NCBI GenBank assembly: GCA_904066235.2
Contig: CAJFCV020000004.1
Span: 1,240,001 to 1,304,000, forward strand
Reading direction: 5' to 3'
Length of the DNA: 64,000 nucleotides
Source of the DNA: Bursaphelenchus xylophilus
Lineage: Eukaryota > Nematoda > Chromadorea > Rhabditida > Aphelenchoididae
The notes below the pieces were generated by a model. That model had not been told where the DNA came from and searched no databases. It saw only the letters and a list, made by a program, of their open reading frames with translations. Shown here piece after piece: positions 46,801 through 52,719 of the stretch (its first letter is position 1; every line of letters begins with the position of its first letter). A program made the translations under genes and the position numbers.

Positions 46801-49800
46801 CAACGATTCGGCCCTTGACCATATCATGGAGATTACCATTTTTTATAAGAATTACGATTTTCCTCCCGTAATCTACGTAGCACGATAGAAATTTTACATT
46901 GACAACTCCCTGGTACTGATCAGTGCACAAATCTATTAAATTCATCCACTGCTTTCAAAGTTATGGGAGTTTGTTTTCAAAAAATGGAAAAAATGCCTGG
47001 ATAAGCTTATGATAACTTTTCAAGCCACTTATACACCTGGAAACTCAATCCGCAATATCAAATCGTCAAGCTCATCGTTTGAATTTCCAATTGTAATCAA
47101 ATTTTTGCTGATTGCATAACATGTCCGCAGAATCTCCGTGGTTTTTCGAGCTGCCCGCAAAGTGGTTGCCCGCAAGTGTGGGCCCGCCGAAACCTGTCAT
47201 TCAAGTTGCACATCGCAAAAGTTTTTAACTTAATTTTTTGTGAATACTCTACGAAGAATCCCCAGCCAAATACCGCTCACTATTTGTACAACATTTTAGC
47301 ACGGTGTCATCGAGCCACATTTTCAGGACACACAGATTTATAAGTCTCGAGCCATAAACGCTTACATAAAACGTTTGTCAAAGCCGGAAAACCTACTGTT
47401 TTTGATCTCCAAGGAGTACAAGCCCTCGGGCAATCCGCCATTGAAATCGTTGGCCGGCAGCACTTTGAGTTTTCGATAGACTTTTCGGAAGTTGGGCAAC
47501 GCCGACGTCTCCATCCAAATGATGAAATCCGCATTCTCCAGGCCTCGTCCGGTTTCGGCGTCGCCGATCTCGGCAATGTGTCGTGTCCAGTGCGGCGGCT
47601 TTGACGTCCTCTCGAAGCCCGGACATCGGGTCACATTCCCTCGGCAGGGCTTCGGGTTTCTGTATTTGCGCTCGCGGAATCGCTTGGGGATGATCTCCAG
47701 CGCCGACATCTCCACCGGGCTTTTTTCGCTGCTATTTCGGTCCACGGTGAAGAGAAGGAAGCTGTCTGAAAGTAATATTTACATAGTAAAAAATGTCGTT
47801 GTGTTGGCGACTTCAGTAAAACCGCCAAGTTTTAAATCGGCTGAGCCCCCATATACTGGCTGATCCGGGGAGAAGGGGATTTGAAGTGGGACCGACCGGT
47901 CGAAGAAGAGAAGACCAAGTAGAAACGTATTTATTTGCACCACAGCAGGAAAAAGTGATTATAAATAAAATGACCAGATCCATGGCTTTTATAGGGAATG
48001 AGCGAACTTATGCAAATTTGGGTCTAGCGTCAACACGTTGGAAGAAAAATAAAGGCATAGTAATGACATCCTATGCACTAAGTGACTTCCAGTCCTCTTT
48101 CTGACAAATACGACAGTAGAATCTTCATATCAGTCAGTCGGGAAAATATTCCGGCTGGTCGACTTCGCATTAATCTTACCATTAAACATCGAGTCAGCCA
48201 CCGCTCCGCACGGCACGTACGGCTCTTTTGTTTGGTTATCCCTCTCATACGGGAAGCACTCGTCCACATTTTGAAGATCTCCTCTGAGCTGATTGTCATT
48301 CCGCGACTGCTGATATTTACGGATGTTCTGATAAAAGCCGTCAAGTCCGTAATAGAACGTGATGTCGCCCTGGAAATTGAAAAAAGTGTACAAGTCTATG
48401 CGCTGCAAAGCGTGATGATTTATATAATAAAATGTAAAAAAGATTTATAAATTACAAATATAGGATGATTTATAAAACTCGAAAAAAGTATCCCAAGCGC
48501 GACGCTCAGATTTTCTTTAAATTTTGCATGCATTCCAGGCGTAGGCCACATATCAATTACTGAAAGTTTTAGCTCGCGCTTTGCAGGCGCTAGATATTCA
48601 CCGAGTACAGAATTTGTATTTTTCTCAATTAATTTTTGATCGAGACAGTCGAATTACAGCAAATTTGGAGCTTAGCGATCGATTTTGTCGCGGTTTTGAT
48701 GAGAAAATGATGGAGATTTATTCGAAAGGCAAGTGCTCAAATTTTCTTTAAATTTTGCACACACATCCGAAATGGGCCACGTATTAATTCCTGAAAGTTT
48801 TAGCTCGCGCTTTGCAGCGTGAGCCGAGATATTCAACGATCTTTGCGGTCGAGAGAGTACGCAAACGGCGGAGAGCGGTCAGAGTGAAAACGCTTTTTGG
48901 CCGTATCTTTGACAGTTTTGCATGAAAAAAATAGGAGCCAAGTTTCATCAAAATCTGAGCGTCGCAGGGGAACTACTTTGCGGTAGTTCCCCTGTAAGAT
49001 GATTTATAAAATTGACTCGTTTTTCTAAAGCGTTGCGATTTTTCAAAGCTCAAAAAACAGTGCCCAAAACCCACCGTGAAAGCGGCCGAAAGTTTGAATT
49101 GATGCTCACAAATGGATTCATCATTCTCGTAGCGATGAGTCCAACCGTCAGACTCCTGCTTTTTCTCACAGTCAGTGTAATCTATCACATGCTCTGTGGC
49201 TAAAAACATATCATTACAAAAGAAAAATTCAGATGTAAAACTCGAAAAATCAAATAGAAACTAACAAAACATTTCTTTTCAGGGTGTTTACTATATGTTT
49301 TTCTGTTTTTCTTTGATTTGCGGGTTCGTCAGGACGCAAGGTAATACTAGTGCGTTCGAAAAGTCGCTGGGTTGAGTTTAGCGACATGCACTGCGCAATT
49401 TCTTACTTTTTGCACCGTGCAATACTAGTCCTTCCGGAAAGTCGCCGGACGGAAATCGGCGACATGCACTGTGAGAAAAAACTCAGGGTGCGAGCGACAG
49501 CTCGGAAAAGCCTATTGCACAGTGCAAAAACCCAAGAATTGCACAGTGCAAAGTGAACTTTCGTTTTTGCGGAGTGCATGTCGCCGATTTCAGTCCGGCG
49601 ACTTTCCGGAAGGACTAGTAGATTTTTTGGAGCTGTCGCTCGCACCATGAATTTTTTGCGCAGTGCGAGCGCCAAAAATCACTCCAGCGACTTTACGAAT
49701 GGGCTACTGCTATTAAGAATGCTATTATCAGTCTGTCGGGTAAATAACGGCGGATCGTCGCCCCTCGGGATCGCCCATCATCGCTTTGCGACTGCAAGCT

Positions 49801-50668
49801 GCGGCTTGGGATTTGGTGCGCGACAGCAGCGAGGCGAGACATTTTGATGCGACGACCCGCCGTTATTTTTCCGACAAGCTGATAGAAGTGCATAGACCTT
49901 TTGCCGTGGGCCGCACCGTGCACAGAACCCCTTTTTGCGGCGTGCATTTGACTTTTTGCGCTGCGAAAGTCCAATATCGCTGCGACACGACGTTTTTTCT
50001 TGATGGAAAATTTGCGACCGCGGCAATCATTGCACAGTGCAAAAAGTGGCAGAATGAACTCTGAGCCGCGAAAAAAGTCTGCGCACTTTTTAAAAGGCAT
50101 ATTAGTAGTATTTTGACAAAGTGCATGGACATTTTTTTCGCCGTCGCACAGTGCACCTTGAATTTTTTCCCACGCACAGCGCGGGTCGCGACAAATGTCC
50201 ATGAAACTTATAAAAATGCTATTAGTAGCTTATAATCATTTGAAGCCTTGTGTACAACAAGGCCTCGCCATTACGAATAAACTTTAATATCCGGTTCGTT
50301 GTACCGAGGTCTCCTTTTACAAAATTTCCCATCCCCTTAAACTCAACAACTCCCCATTCACCTGCCTTTCGAATTATTGTAAATCAACGTTATTCCCATG
50401 CCGAGACAAACCACCGCCGTTGCCGCTATCACCGGCAGTGCACATCGAAAGGTGAAGCTGGGTCGATAGGCTTTCAAGTTTTGTTGAAGCCAAGCGTCCG
50501 CTAAAAGTTCCATCATGAGCATTTAAGGAAAATGTTTGACTAACATAGATGTTCAGAAAAAAAAGGAAAAATATATATTGGAATAAAAGATTACATTAGT
50601 CATCACTTACAGCGAGGTTTGTTTCGCGGTCGACGCTTTTTCGGGATTCGCGGGAGATCATCCGGCAT
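19883..50668 (-). CDS. CDC50/TMEM30-family P4-ATPase (flippase) beta subunit with a 27-kb last intron
   Basis: Exons in transcript order are 50668-50611, 50500-50362, 49199-49075, 48369-48180, 47765-47397 and 20118-19883. The product, about 370 residues, follows the CDC50 fold: basic N terminus (RIPKKRRPRNKPR), first membrane segment (PVIAATAVVCLGMGITLIY), IDYTDC, then FYYGLDGFYQNIRKY, PYVPCGAVADSMFND, FIIWMETSALPNFRKVYRK, and NNYPTENWDGKKKFV before the second segment (TIGVMLFLLALFMFVV). Family members chaperone P4-ATPases and are needed for aminophospholipid flipping at the plasma membrane and Golgi. Four of five introns join in phase. The 50362/49199 junction is off by one base, so a mini-exon or an error is likely there. 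The conserved NNYP motif is created exactly by splicing across 20119-47396. Which nematode CDC50 paralogue it is cannot be told. Confidence 0.88.
20267..20509. mobile_element. F1 foldback, copy 9 (inside the 27-kb CDC50 intron)
   Basis: AGTGACGGACCTCATCCAGTG on the left and CACTGGATCAGGTCCACTA on the right; terminal bases have decayed. Confidence 0.7.
20541..21360. mobile_element. Two F4 elements joined head to tail or nested
   Basis: A first copy (about 20541-20923) ends AAATCTGAGCGTCGG. A second (20924-21360) begins GGGAAGTACTCCAAGTGCG and ends AAGCGTCGCACTTGGAG. Both show GGTTGTTTCTGCAAAGCGC or its reverse complement. Confidence 0.6.
22191..22760. mobile_element. F7 element interrupted by an F8 insertion
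   Basis: AAGGAAAGTACCTCTATGGGG and GTCGAGACATGTATC, contiguous at 58829, are separated here by the F8 element at 22228-22627. The right part continues GATTAGCTGCCTAATTTTG. Confidence 0.7.
22228..22627. mobile_element. F8 hAT-type MITE, copy 2, with 8-bp target duplication
   Basis: Ends CAGAGATTGCCACGG and CCGTGGCAATCTCTG are perfect inverted repeats. GTTACAGG flanks it at 22220-22227 and 22628-22635. The interior again consists of GGCTCC-type repeats. Confidence 0.88.
22840..22884. mobile_element. F2 right-end fragment
   Basis: CAACAGAGTGCTCATTATTT then CCCGACAAGCTG; no left partner nearby. Confidence 0.5.
23250..23416. mobile_element. F3 element, diverged
   Basis: GGCCTTTTTTGGGCCGCCACTT and AGCGACTTTACGAACGGAC are recognisable. 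Confidence 0.5.
23482..23846. mobile_element. Solo LTR of a retrotransposon
   Basis: 365 bp beginning TGTCACGACTTCGCG and ending ACTCGTCACA (TG..CA), flanked by CCGA on both sides (23478-23481, 23847-23850). A TATAAAAG box lies at 23537-23544 and AATAAA at 23607-23612, the promoter and poly(A) arrangement of an LTR. Its internal region is lost, presumably by recombination between two LTRs. Strand unassigned; the TATA box and poly(A) signal read on the plus strand. Confidence 0.78.
23537..23544 (+). promoter_or_regulatory. TATA box of the solo LTR
   Basis: TATAAAAG, 70 bases upstream of AATAAA, inside the LTR. It may still fire transcripts in the CDC50 antisense direction. Confidence 0.5.
24418..24605. 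mobile_element. F15 half-element
   Basis: GGCGCTACGGCTTTTCGGGTC, GGAGGCTAGCAGATGGC and the end ACCAATAATATCTAG match 62647-62840. Confidence 0.55.
24610..24978. mobile_element. F4 element
   Basis: Begins in the body (AGTATCAATTCCCAAAAG), has TTACCCTCTATGGTAGAAATA and ends ATCTGAGCATCGCACTTGG. Confidence 0.6.
25629..25672. repeat. Short near-perfect hairpin
   Basis: GAGCCCATGCACTTTTA and TAAAAGTGCATGGGCTC are exact inverses (17 bp) around a loop of about 10 bases. It sits in a GC-richer, partly open region (25440-25740). Confidence 0.6.
26133..26360. mobile_element. F1 foldback, copy 11, diverged
   Basis: CAGTGATGGATCTCATCTATTG to GGATCATGTCCGTCGCTG. Many arm mismatches, so an old copy. Confidence 0.65.
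26361..27242. other. Non-genic spacer inside the CDC50 intron
   Basis: A C-rich tract (CTCCCCCCCCCGCCCC near 26580) is the only notable compositional feature. No exon or repeat family recognised. Confidence 0.35.
27243..27413. mobile_element. F3 element
   Basis: TGACATGCACTGTGCGAAAAT, TTTTTGCACTGTGCAATAGG and GTCGCTCGCACCCTG; both outer ends changed. Confidence 0.6.
27786..28072. mobile_element. Diverged F2 followed by diverged F3
   Basis: GCCGCCGAGAAAATGAATTG and GTTGCGGAGAAATCAAATTGC mark an F2 body without proper ends. From about 27935 TCCGTTGTAAAGCGGTTGGAG to GCTGCAGCGACTTTGC resembles F3. Confidence 0.45.
28161..28507 (-). CDS. Candidate terminal coding exon, hypothetical
   Basis: On the minus strand, an acceptor-like ATTTTCACAG is followed by an open frame of about 115 codons ending in TGA. 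The text is protein-like and disordered (FSPSISMTSPHKANVPDQY, SLHQNNGTPDSSTVIRERKK). An overlapping frame (28294-28683) is also open and reads YLVHASLRQEFMRFGGSKDV. I could not join either to a credible neighbour exon, and neither resembles a known family. It may be a decayed gene in the CDC50 intron. Confidence 0.22.
28978..29221. mobile_element. F1 foldback, copy 12
   Basis: Left end GAGACCTGAACCAGTGGC lacks CAGTG; right end GGATCAGGTCCCCCACTG followed by TA. Confidence 0.75.
29596..29747. mobile_element. F2 element
   Basis: GGTTTGTCGGGAAAATAGTGA to TCATTATTTTCCCGACAAAAT, palindromic through GAGTGCTCTGTCGCGG / CATGCGGCAGAGTGCTC. Confidence 0.7.
29846..30265. repeat. Diverged direct repeats flanking an F1 copy
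   Basis: CCTAAGGCACTTAGGAAAAA and TCTATCAAAGTTTTTGACC at 29865-29908 recur as CCTAAGGCACTTAGAAAAAA and TCTATCAAAGTTCTTGATCC at 30204-30253, on either side of the F1 copy at 29937-30185. The flank copies differ at several bases and are much longer than a transposition duplication. Confidence 0.6.
29937..30185. mobile_element. F1 foldback, copy 13
   Basis: CAGTGTAGGATTTGCTCCAG to GGATCAGGTCCCCCCACTG; TA only on the right side, left flank is TG. Confidence 0.75.
30366..30761 (+). CDS. Candidate small Arg/Ser-rich ORF, 131 codons, hypothetical
   Basis: A single open frame with an ATG shortly downstream of an acceptor-like TTTCTCAG (about 30335). The protein is very basic and Ser/Arg/His-rich (e.g. 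KAKVISVEETRLRRYESASR, SRYVTFGEHRERLSHKRERS). No domain or membrane segment is seen. It is repeat-free and lies within the 27-kb CDC50 intron on the opposite strand. A 172-codon minus-strand frame overlaps its 3' end, so coding status is uncertain. Confidence 0.32.
   Translation: MSSSGGFIHPRSGFQKIHHPAPDSPPLLLDQQSRRSSPKSRHITKPTFHNPAAILITNRRRFRHHAYDSRSRLQNPHKAKVISVEETRLRRYESASRSRYVTFGEHRERLSHKRERSTAYNTLDSAATEVL
31352..31465. mobile_element. F3 fragment
   Basis: CTAGTCCGTTCGCCAAG then AAGCCTATTGCACGGTGC and GCAAGAAATTGCACAGGAC; right end missing. Confidence 0.45.
31645..31794 (+). CDS. Candidate coding exon of 50 codons (unassigned)
   Basis: An ATG two bases after an acceptor-like ACCTTCAG opens 50 codons ending precisely at a good donor (AATGGG|GTGAGC) in phase 0. 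The peptide starts MLQRNFIDDWVRLGG and ends LQCWNG; it matches no family I know. Phase 0 would allow splicing to the FLYWCH gene exon at 38359, but nothing else links them. Its minus-strand reading is also open, so this may be chance. Confidence 0.28.
31990..32575. repeat. Dispersed GGGCGCAGCTCG motif, five occurrences
   Basis: Near 32005 (inverse, GGCTGCGCCCAG), 32124 (GGGCGCAGCTCGCC), 32294 (GGGCGCAGGTCGG), 32424 (GGGCGCAGGCTGCC) and 32552 (GGGCGCAGCTCGCC). The surrounding sequence is AT-rich and unrelated between copies. The same motif is clustered in the F9 element at 60576-60783. Confidence 0.55.
32576..34082. other. Spacer inside the CDC50 intron with a TATA-containing stretch
   Basis: No supported gene. 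TTATAAAGGCGCC at 33804-33816 is a good core-promoter candidate on the plus strand, but nothing recognisable follows it. Confidence 0.35.
33804..33811 (+). promoter_or_regulatory. TATA-box candidate
   Basis: TTATAAAG flanked by GGCC and GCGCC. Similar GC-flanked TATA boxes occur at 37550 and 41828. Confidence 0.3.
34083..34505. mobile_element. F15 element, diverged
   Basis: Carries both halves: TTGTTGTATGCATGGGGAGGC and CTAACCTTAGTAACAGCTAAA / TATTGCAAGTCCTCGCC. Termini not clear. Confidence 0.55.
34583..34734. mobile_element. F2 element
   Basis: CAGTCTGTCGGGAAAATAGTG to CTCATTATTTTCCCGTCAGACTG; arms match imperfectly. Confidence 0.75.
34843..34974. mobile_element. F2 element
   Basis: TATTTGTCGGGAAAATAATGA to CTCATTATTTTCCCGACAAACT, about 110 bases after the previous F2 copy. 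Confidence 0.7.
34976..35424. mobile_element. F4 element, near full length
   Basis: Inverted ends CAGGGGAAGTACTCCAAGTG and CACTTGGAGTACTTCCCCTG are exact inverses. The body holds GCTCGCGCTTTGCGGGCG and its partner TTCTGCAAAGCGCGAGC. This is the best copy for defining the family (449 bp). Confidence 0.82.
35425..36342. other. Spacer inside the CDC50 intron
   Basis: CACGCAGCG|GTGAGTATAAC near 35870 looks like a splice donor and could belong to an untranslated exon of the FLYWCH gene, but no coding text supports it. Confidence 0.3.
36343..36474. mobile_element. F14-like GC-rich palindrome
   Basis: Ends CTAGACATGGCT and AGCCATGTCTAG enclose GGCCCGGCCCCGGG-type inverted GC runs. Compact element of about 130 bp, over 70 percent GC by eye. 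Confidence 0.6.
36850..37245. mobile_element. F3-related palindrome followed by an F3 element
   Basis: 36850-37116 has ends ACTAGTCGTTCCAGAAAGTG and CACGTTCTGGAACGACTAGT. 37117-37245 shows F3 core sequence (TTTTGCACCGTGCAATAGGC, GGGCTGTCGCTAGCACC). The outer motifs resemble but differ from classic F3 ends, so it is probably a sister family. Confidence 0.6.
37551..37558 (+). promoter_or_regulatory. TATA-box candidate
   Basis: TATAAAGG in GCGCGCGC|TATAAAGGGCCC, about 800 bases upstream of the FLYWCH gene ATG and on the same strand, so it could be that gene's promoter. Confidence 0.35.
38085..38230. mobile_element. F2 element just upstream of the FLYWCH gene
   Basis: TCTGTCGGGAAAATAATGAG to CTCATTATTTTCCCGACAAAA. 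Upstream, 37845-38075 contains a repeated CAGTTGTGACGAAATGTCAA block. The element ends 129 bases before the ATG. Confidence 0.75.
38359..45676 (+). CDS. FLYWCH-type zinc-finger protein, nested opposite-strand gene
   Basis: Exons are 38359-38564, 42694-43180 and 45515-45676; phases match at both introns and give 284 residues. The ATG lies directly after TTTCCAG, so it may be a trans-splice site or follow a further 5' exon. Residues 44-126 look like one FLYWCH/WRKY-GCM1-type finger: KARIYNEVARCYTEDEV, then FECPLSRRHTKC and a final HNH. The spacing is Cys86-x8-Cys95-x28-His124-x-His126. The rest is a Pro/Asn/Gln-rich tail typical of a transcription regulator (ending ANKNLFFNFNQ). Nematode FLYWCH proteins include PEB-1 and the FLH factors; the domain also occurs in MULE transposases, but no transposase region is seen here. 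Intron 1 (4.1 kb) carries a tRNA-like unit, F2 copies and F13; intron 2 (2.3 kb) carries the F10 palindrome. The whole gene lies inside the last intron of the minus-strand CDC50 gene. Confidence 0.72.
38686..38762 (-). tRNA. tRNA-like unit, degenerate (FLYWCH gene intron 1)
   Basis: Read on the minus strand it has a perfect A box (TAGCGCAGTGGT, 38741-38752), a perfect B box (GGTTCGACTCC, 38695-38705) at tRNA spacing, and a run of six T about 10 bases downstream. Acceptor-stem pairing is partial and no anticodon stem of five pairs is found, so no anticodon is assigned. Most likely a tRNA pseudogene or a tRNA-derived SINE head. Confidence 0.4.
39337..39488. mobile_element. F2 element
   Basis: CAGTCTGTCGGGAAAATAATG to CATTATTTTTCCGACAGACT; well preserved. 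Confidence 0.8.
39866..40355. mobile_element. Two F2 copies, one degraded
   Basis: 39866-40014 has TCTGTCTGTCGGGAAAATAGT and a right end CCCAACAGACTGATAAA but a replaced middle. 40222-40355 lacks the left terminus and ends CATTATTTTCCCGACAGACTG. Confidence 0.6.
40587..40740. mobile_element. F2 element
   Basis: AGTCTGCCGGGAAAATAATGAG to CTCATTATTTTCCCGACGGACTG. Confidence 0.75.
41157..41320. mobile_element. F2 element with a replaced centre
   Basis: CAGTCTGTCGGGAAAATAGTG to CACTATTTTCCTGACAGAC. The centre carries a separate short hairpin (TTCTAGCTTCGGCTAGCCG). Confidence 0.7.
41388..41787. mobile_element. F13 element, copy 1
   Basis: Imperfect inverted ends ACACTTACGGGTAACCAC and GTGGTTGCCCGCAAGTGT. 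About 400 bp, shared along its length with 46840-47192 (GATAGAAATTTTGCG, CACTTATACACCTGAAAACT). Confidence 0.65.
41828..41835 (+). promoter_or_regulatory. TATA-box candidate
   Basis: TTATATAG in CGGCCTC|TTATATAGCGCCCC. No transcript unit recognised downstream. Confidence 0.25.
42453..42560. mobile_element. F2 left part, adjacent to FLYWCH exon 2
   Basis: CAGTCTGTCGGGAAGATAATG followed by GCGAAAATCGCATCGCCGCC; the right half is missing. Ends about 130 bases before the exon 2 acceptor. Confidence 0.6.
43284..44822. mobile_element. F10: 1539-bp Tc1/mariner-like palindrome with doubled internal motif
   Basis: Left arm 43284-43826 and right arm 44280-44822, 543 bp each, are inverted copies with only a few visible differences. 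They surround a 453-bp unique loop. Ends CAGTGCGCGCCAAAATGATAG with TA on both sides. The 17-mer CAAAATGATAGAGCCAC occurs twice per arm, 185 bases apart (43294 and 43479). This recalls the inverted-repeat/direct-repeat layout of some Tc1-family elements, whose transposase binds each repeat. No transposase frame is seen in loop or arms, so it is non-autonomous. It lies 103 bases into FLYWCH intron 2. Confidence 0.85.
44951..44980. mobile_element. F2 left-end fragment
   Basis: CAGTCTGTCGGGAAAATAGTG then GAGCACTG only. Confidence 0.5.
45150..45440. mobile_element. F4 element, truncated, FLYWCH intron 2
   Basis: GTACCTCAAGTGCGACGCTG, CTGAAAGTTTTAGCTTGCGC; the right half is absent before exon 3. 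Confidence 0.55.
45722..46180. mobile_element. F4 element just after the FLYWCH stop codon
   Basis: CAGGGGAAGTGCGGCCAGTG to GAGCGTCGCACTTCGAACAC. It starts 46 bases after the stop, so it may form part of the 3' UTR. Confidence 0.7.
46840..47192. mobile_element. F13 element, copy 2, left end lost
   Basis: Aligns with 41420-41787 in the same orientation. Right end GCAAAGTGGTTGCCCGCAAG; the left terminal repeat is not recognisable. Confidence 0.6.
48131..48150. mobile_element. F2 left-end scrap
   Basis: CAGTCAGTCGGGAAAATAT, inside the short intron between CDC50 exons at 48180 and 47765. Confidence 0.4.
48481..48995. mobile_element. F4 pieces around a 125-bp shared block
   Basis: F4 starts CGCGACGCTCAGATTTTC, is interrupted near 48601 by ACAGAATTTGTATTTTTCTC..GGAGATTTATTCGAAA, then resumes at 48728 to GAGCGTCGCAGGGG. 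The same block and junctions recur at 52721-52850. Confidence 0.6.
49283..49340 (+). CDS. Candidate first exon with signal-peptide-like sequence
   Basis: TTTCTTTTCAG precedes 58 bases that end at CAAG|GTAATA. The frame reads GVYYMFFCFSLICGFVRTQ, a hydrophobic leader, on the strand opposite the CDC50 gene and inside its intron between 50362 and 49199. No following plus-strand exon was found, so this may be a coincidence of a T-rich stretch. Confidence 0.18.
49347..49706. mobile_element. F3 element interrupted by a second F3
   Basis: Outer left part (GTGCGTTCGAAAAGTCGC.. to TTTGCACCGTGCAA) and outer right part (GCTGTCGCTCGCACC.. to AGCGACTTTACGAATGG) are one F3 split by the copy at 49425. Confidence 0.65.
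49425..49618. mobile_element. F3 element, best copy, self-nested
   Basis: CTAGTCCTTCCGGAAAGTCG to CGACTTTCCGGAAGGACTAG, an almost perfect 194-bp palindrome, with TA on each side (49423-49424, 49619-49620). It defines TA as the F3 target site. Confidence 0.82.
49729..49880. mobile_element. F2 element with divergent interior
   Basis: CAGTCTGTCGGGTAAATAACGG to CCGTTATTTTTCCGACAAGCTG. The coordinated change AATAATGAG to AATAACGGC on both arms marks a subfamily. Confidence 0.75.
49885..50230. mobile_element. F3-related hairpins
   Basis: GTGCATAGACCTTTTGCC faces AAAAAAGTCTGCGCAC. 50097-50230 has ATTAGTAGTATTTTGAC, GTGCATGGACATTTTT and AAATGTCCATGAAAC. Same sister family as 36850. Confidence 0.5.
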
Positions 50669-50985
50669 GTATGTCTGGAGGGCTCTAAAATTGTCAGGAA
50701 AGCATTTTCTGACTGCTTTACAGAGGGCTGTCGTCCAAAAAACTTGCAGCGACGACAAGCCAAGTTCACGGTAAAATGCGATGGTTTGAAAGAGGGAATG
50801 TCAAAGCCCAAGTTTTTCATTTTCTGACTATTTTAAAAATAAGTATGGGTTGAAAATTCAAAATTAGCATACGTTGCTACTCTATGGCCATCAAGCCCCT
50901 GAAAATTTTAGCTCGAGCTTTGCAGGCACAACTTTTAAGCTCGCGCTCTGCCGAGAAATTCAACGATTCGAGAATGCGCAGCTGA

Positions 50986-51430
50986 CAGGGGAAGTACCTC
51001 AAGTGCGACGCTCAGATTTTGATGAAACTGGGCACCACTTTGGAACAATTTTTTCTAAAGTATATGCGAGAATTCTAGAACGCGCTTTGCAGAAACAACC
51101 GAGATTTTTGGATCGAAAGTCGGCGAAAATTTGAGACTTTTTGCCAGATTTTGGCACCAAAATTTTCATACTTATTTCTGCCGTAAGGTGTAATATTTCC
51201 ACAAAAAATCGTTTCTTCCGCACGAGCTAGCAAAGTTATGGCCAAAGTGTTTCTCTCTCTGACCGCTCTCCGCGTTTAGTGAACTCTCTCGACGGCAAAG
51301 ATCGTTCAATATCTCGGCGGCGCCTGAAAAGCGCGAGCTTAAACTTTCAGCAATAGATACTTAGTCTATGCCCGACGTGTGCGCAAAATTTCAAGAAATC
51401 TGAGCGTCGCATTTCTGGGACTTCTCTTGT
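50986..51430. mobile_element. F4 element
   Basis: CAGGGGAAGTACCTCAAGTGC to TCTGAGCGTCGCATTTCTGG; orientation opposite to the 34976 copy. Confidence 0.7.
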
Positions 51431-51524
51431 GAGAAGATTTCCCACTGCAGTAAAAAACAAATTTGTTTTCTGACGGCTAGATACAAATCTGTTGGCAAAT
51501 TTTACCCTTGCAATAAGCAGCTTA

Positions 51525-51974
51525 CAGGGGAAGTACCCCGAGTGCGACGCTAAGATTTTGATGAGACTTGGCACAAATTTAGAGTAATTTGTTCTATGGT
51601 ATATGAAAGATTTCTAGCTCGCGCTTTGCAGAAACAACCGAGATTTTTAGATCGAAAGTGGGCGAAAATTTAGGACTTTTTGCCGCATTTCGGCACGAAA
51701 AGTTTCATGCCTACTTATACTGTAAAGAATAATGTTTCTACAAAAAATCAAAATTTTCCGCACGAAACTGCCAAAGTTATAGCCAGAAAGCGTTTTTCTC
51801 TCTGACCGCTCTCCGCGTTTAGCGTGTTCTCTCGGCGGCAAAAATCGTTCGATATCTCGGCGGCGCCTGCAAAGCGCGAGCTAAAACTTACAGGAATTGA
51901 TGTTTAGTCTATTCCCGACGTGTGTGCAAAATTTAAAGAAAATCTGAGCGTCGCACTTGGGGTACTTCCCTTGT
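51525..51974. mobile_element. F4 element, near full length
   Basis: CAGGGGAAGTACCCCGAGTGC to GCACTTGGGGTACTTCCCTTG, flanked left by TA (51523-51524) and right by TTA. Confidence 0.78.
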
Positions 51975-52009
51975 TAATGATATAATAAATACTGCAACGC
52001 CGTTTCAAA

Positions 52010-52275
52010 AGTCCGTAGACTTTTTGGCGCAGGCTTCCCGCAAAAAGTCTACGCACGCTTGAAAAGGCGTAGTATGCAGCGCGTTCATTAAAAATCGCTG
52101 TCGGCATTTTTGAAGTTTTTAGCGTGCAGAAAAAGTCAGAGTGTCAGCGATAGCTCAAAAAAAGCCTATCGCACGGTGCAAAAAGCAAAACATTGCACAG
52201 TGCAAAGCGAACTTTTGTTTTTGCACAGTTTATGTCGCTGAAATGGCTCCAGCGACGTTGCAAGCAAACTACTAA
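52010..52275. mobile_element. F3-related hairpin then F3
   Basis: AAAAGTCCGTAGACTTTTTGG faces CAAAAAGTCTACGCACG. Then GTCAGCGATAGCTC, CGCACGGTGCAAAAAGC and TCCAGCGACGTTGC mark an F3 body. Confidence 0.5.
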
Positions 52276-52719
52276 ACCCTCAACACTCAAATTTCCTAAA
52301 ATGAGAGTAAATTTCATAAAAGAAAAATTTACAAAGCAAAAACCAAAAAACCCAGGTGTATTTCCCACTCGCATAAAACTTGACGCCATAAAAGTCGAGA
52401 AGATAATTTCACAAAACCCATAGCAACCATGCCTTTTTCAAAGAGATTTCTCTCTTTTCTCGCCCAAATTCGGCTTTTTCCCCCAATGATTTTTCAATCA
52501 AAAGCGGCCCTTTTTTCGTTCCAAAAAGCATACAAAACTCTCACCACACCTCTTCCGGGCTTTTTTCTCGCCTCTCAAAGATTACATGACGCTTTTCCCG
52601 ATCGAAAATTCAAGTGTTTTTTATCAGAGGTCCAAAAGAGACCGTCTTTTTGTAGTTTAGGACCGCGTATTTTACAAAATACTCGAGTTTGAAGGCTGGA
52701 AAAAAAGTTTCAGGGTAGA

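Noticed and set aside
49693..50202. 169-codon minus-strand open frame
   Set aside because: It lies over F2, F3 and F3-related hairpins; similar text appears wherever those repeats occur.
52436..52692. Small frame starting MPFSKRFLSFLAQIRLF
   Set aside because: T-rich codons, no splice or promoter context and no family resemblance.
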